DNA of 64,000 nucleotides, taken from Chitinophagaceae bacterium BSSC1 (lineage in GTDB: Bacteria; Bacteroidota; Bacteroidia; Chitinophagales; Chitinophagaceae). Under the pieces are notes generated by a model. It was given only the letters and a program-made list of their open reading frames with translations. It did no database searches and was not told where the DNA came from. The position numbers and the translations under genes are program-made. Shown here one piece after another: positions 61,936 through 64,000 of this stretch; within the stretch, counting starts at the first letter, position 1; the number at the start of each line of letters is the position of its first letter. The DNA lies in the NCBI GenBank assembly GCA_002256435.1, contig NKJC01000004.1, positions 124,001 through 188,000 of the forward strand, in the 5' to 3' direction.

Positions 61936-61943
61936 TACTTTTG
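61936..61943 (+). promoter_or_regulatory. -7 promoter box TACTTTTG, 4 nt before the prfB ATG
   Basis: A perfect TAnnTTTG match directly after the rnpB T-rich tract. A start 5 nt downstream would fall on the A of the prfB ATG (61948). Confidence 0.65.
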
Positions 61944-61947
61944 CAGC

Positions 61948-63046
61948 ATGACAATAGAGCAACTTAAATATATGAGGGACCGTGTAGTTGTCCTGAGGAG
62001 GTTTCTTTGACGTTGAGAACCGCACATATAAAGTAGATACCGACAAACAGCTCTCGCTTTCTCCAGGCTTCTGGGACGATAATAAGCGCGCAACAGCCAT
62101 TGTTAAGGAAATTAAGGTAAACGAGTATTGGTTGAAATTATACCAACAGGTAGAGGGTGCCGTAGAGGATTTTGCCGTTCTATTTGATTTTTGGAAAGGG
62201 GGCGATGCTACAGAAGAAGAAGCACGTGAAGGTTATACTCAAGCTATTGCCTTGATTGAAGAAGCTGAATTCAAGAGCACTTTAAATAAACCCGAAGACG
62301 AGTTACCCGCCGTATTACAAATTAATGCAGGTGCTGGTGGTACAGAGAGCCAAGACTGGGCTCAAATGTTGTTGCGCATGTATCTCATGTATGGAGAGAA
62401 GCAAGGCTGGAAAGTGACGGAATTGGATTATCAAGACGGTGACGCTGCAGGAATTAAAAGTGCCACATTGCAATTTGATGGAGACTTTGCTTATGGATTT
62501 TTAAAAGCAGAAAGTGGGGTACATAGATTGGTGCGTATTTCTCCCTTTGATAGCAATGCCAGAAGACATACTTCTTTTGCCTCTGTATTTGTTTATCCCT
62601 TGATTGATGACAGTATTGAAATTGAAGTAAACCCAGCCGATCTGGAATGGGCTTTTTATAGAAGTGGAGGTAGTGGTGGTCAGAATGTAAACAAAGTAGA
62701 AACGGCGGTACGTTTAAAACACGGACCAAGCGGATTCATCATTGAATGCCAACAAGCAAGAACACAGGGTGAGAACCGTGAATTGGCTATGAAGATGTTG
62801 AAGAGTAGGCTCTATGAGGAAGAATTACGCAAACGTCAAGAACTACTCAATGCTACCAATGCAGGCAAGAAAAAAATAGAATGGGGTTCTCAGATTCGCT
62901 CTTATGTTTTCCATCCCTATAAAATGATTAAAGATCACCGTACCGATTTTGAAGTAGGTAATGTAGGCCCCGTAATGGATGGGGAACTAGATGGTTTTAT
63001 CAAAGCATTCCTAATGATGGAAAAGGAAGACGCGAATAGCAATTAA
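61948..63046 (+). CDS. prfB: Peptide chain release factor 2, with programmed +1 frameshift
   Basis: Two frames join: 61948-62007 (20 codons, [20 protein letters not shown]) and 62009-63046. The first frame ends at TGA 62008-62010 in AGGAGG-TTT-CTT-TGA-C. The ribosome slips +1 at CTT-T to read GAC, the classic RF2 autoregulation that senses low RF2. The joined product is about 366 residues. It includes the peptidyl-tRNA hydrolysis motif G-G-Q in [18 protein letters not shown]. The anticodon-like S-P-F motif is seen as [17 protein letters not shown]. The AGGAGG just upstream plays the slip-stimulating role seen in other bacteria. The 3' end overlaps nhaA by 4 bp. Confidence 0.96.
62001..62011 (+). 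promoter_or_regulatory. Programmed +1 frameshift site of prfB
   Basis: GTTTCTTTGAC with CTT-TGA-C as the slippery stop, preceded by AGGAGG at 61996-62001. The zero frame ends after 20 codons, and the +1 frame continues as RF2. Confidence 0.95.
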
Positions 63047-64000
63047 TTAGACTGACTAGTACTTCCTGATTCTTCTAATACTTTTAAGAAGGGCTTCTCT
63101 TTTGGCTCAAATCTGAACCAGCAATATCCACCAATAATGGCTATCATAGATGCCAGCAACACAGAGATTTTGGCAATGTCTTGAACAGCTACTTCTTTGA
63201 ATGCTAGCGTTGAGATAAAAATACTCATGGTAAATCCTATACCGGCTAAAATACCTGCTCCTATAATTTTATACCAAGTAATTCCTTCTGGAAGTTCGGC
63301 CCATTTTCTTTGAACCAAAAAATAACAGGCGGCTGTAATACCCAATGGTTTGCCCAAACATAACCCAATAATAATCCCCCAGCCCAAACGGCTATCCAAT
63401 GCTTGAAAGCTATTTGGAGGAACAGGAATGGCGGTATTGGCCAAGGCAAAAAGCGGTATGATTAAAAAATAAACGGGTAAGTGAATTCCTGCTTCAAAAT
63501 TCCTTAAATGTTTTACAGGTACCAAGAAGGCAAAAATAACGCCAGCTACCGTAGCATGAATGCCGGAATTAAACATGCAATACCAAAGTAAGATACCAAG
63601 TAGAAATTGCCAGATCCCAAATGCTACTTGTTTTTTATTTAACCAATAAATAAGACCAACACAAATTAATACGCCCAATAAATAACCTACCTGCAAGTGG
63701 CTGCCATAAAATAAGGCAATCACCAAAATAGCTCCTAGATCATCAATGATAGCAAGTGCAGTGAGGAAAATTTTTAAACCCATGGGTACACGCTTACCCA
63801 ATAATGATGCAACTCCTAAAGTAAAAGCAATATCGGTTGCAGTTGGTATGGCCCATCCATGAATATTTTCGTGTCCCTTATTAAATAGACCATAGAGAAT
63901 AGCTGGGGCCAACATACCTCCAATGGCTCCAAATACTGGTAATAAAGATTGTTTGATAGATGACAGTTGCCCATCCATCATTTCTCTCTTGATTTCCATG
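63043..64000 (-). CDS. nhaA: Na+/H+ antiporter NhaA, C-terminal part (N-terminus outside window)
   Basis: The frame runs to the right edge, so the N-terminus lies beyond it. The visible 318 residues start [15 protein letters not shown], a segment that in NhaA follows the first two or three helices. Helix 4 region [20 protein letters not shown] and the ion-binding pair D-D in [19 protein letters not shown] are intact. About nine helices remain, with a short polar tail. NhaA exchanges Na+ for H+ at high pH or salt. The 3' end overlaps prfB by 4 bp. Confidence 0.93.
   Translation of the reverse strand, partial: MEIKREMMDGQLSSIKQSLLPVFGAIGGMLAPAILYGLFNKGHENIHGWAIPTATDIAFTLGVASLLGKRVPMGLKIFLTALAIIDDLGAILVIALFYGSHLQVGYLLGVLICVGLIYWLNKKQVAFGIWQFLLGILLWYCMFNSGIHATVAGVIFAFLVPVKHLRNFEAGIHLPVYFLIIPLFALANTAIPVPPNSFQALDSRLGWGIIIGLCLGKPLGITAACYFLVQRKWAELPEGITWYKIIGAGILAGIGFTMSIFISTLAFKEVAVQDIAKISVLLASMIAIIGGYCWFRFEPKEKPFLKVLEESGSTSQSN

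Noticed and set aside
61948..62132. Apparent broken 5' end of prfB suggesting a pseudogene
   Set aside because: The in-frame TGA sits in the classic CTT-TGA-C site after AGGAGG, and the joined product aligns with full-length RF2. This is programmed frameshifting, not decay.

Overview
The window looks like a chromosomal segment of a Bacteroidota bacterium, most likely family Chitinophagaceae. The grounds are: many promoters with the Bacteroidota -7 box TAnnTTTG and few Shine-Dalgarno sequences; two surface proteins ending in a type IX secretion (T9SS) sorting domain; the gene order L28 - L33 - DUF4295 - FtsY; a DUF2027-Smr protein; a compact SdhCAB of the Bacteroidota type; a YtxJ-type bacillithiol protein; and large TonB-dependent receptors. 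The exact genus cannot be read from the sequence. No rRNA, tRNA, prophage, insertion sequence or CRISPR array was seen. The single RNA gene is RNase P RNA.

Layout. 1-8 kb: 3' end of an amidohydrolase gene, a MazEF-type toxin-antitoxin pair, a membrane AraC regulator next to a secreted sulfatase, a small secreted protein, argS. 8-15.8 kb: GtrA protein, a secreted beta-helix protein, dnaK, a desaturase closely resembling eukaryotic sphingolipid delta-4 desaturases, a thiolase and a GNAT acetyltransferase. 15.8-20.3 kb: a sulfur/persulfide region with two YeeE/YedE halves, a CstB-like persulfide dioxygenase-rhodanese, a TauE exporter, a 129-residue unknown, YtxJ and a 41-residue putative lipoprotein. 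The CstB-like gene and the unknown gene share a 13-bp upstream element at identical spacing to their -7 boxes. 20.4-27.5 kb: mpl, a DEDDh exonuclease, a dolichol-phosphate-mannose-synthase-like glycosyltransferase, an ABC exporter and an EamA transporter. 27.5-42.9 kb: TonB receptor, S9 peptidase, tRNA methyltransferase, sdhCAB, MacB-like permease, tsaD, a Tat-exported phosphoesterase and an ABC-F protein.

43.3-52.2 kb holds the most distinctive pair: two tandem surface proteins of about 1570 and 1266 residues. They share a C-terminal module of about 565 residues and the T9SS signal but carry different repeat arrays in front: nine MBG-like repeats in the first, four YDG-like repeats plus one MBG-like and one cadherin-like domain in the second. 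52.4-64 kb: rpmB-rpmG-DUF4295-ftsY, small secreted proteins, a polyprenyl synthetase, an amino-acid permease, a DUF2027-Smr protein, a siderophore-type TonB receptor, rnpB, prfB with a programmed +1 frameshift, and the C-terminal part of NhaA.

Genome style: gene ends are packed tightly, with convergent pairs that overlap or abut. Several -7 boxes sit only 4-5 nt before the start codon, which predicts leaderless mRNAs. The spacing between the rnpB promoter and helix P1 supports that reading.
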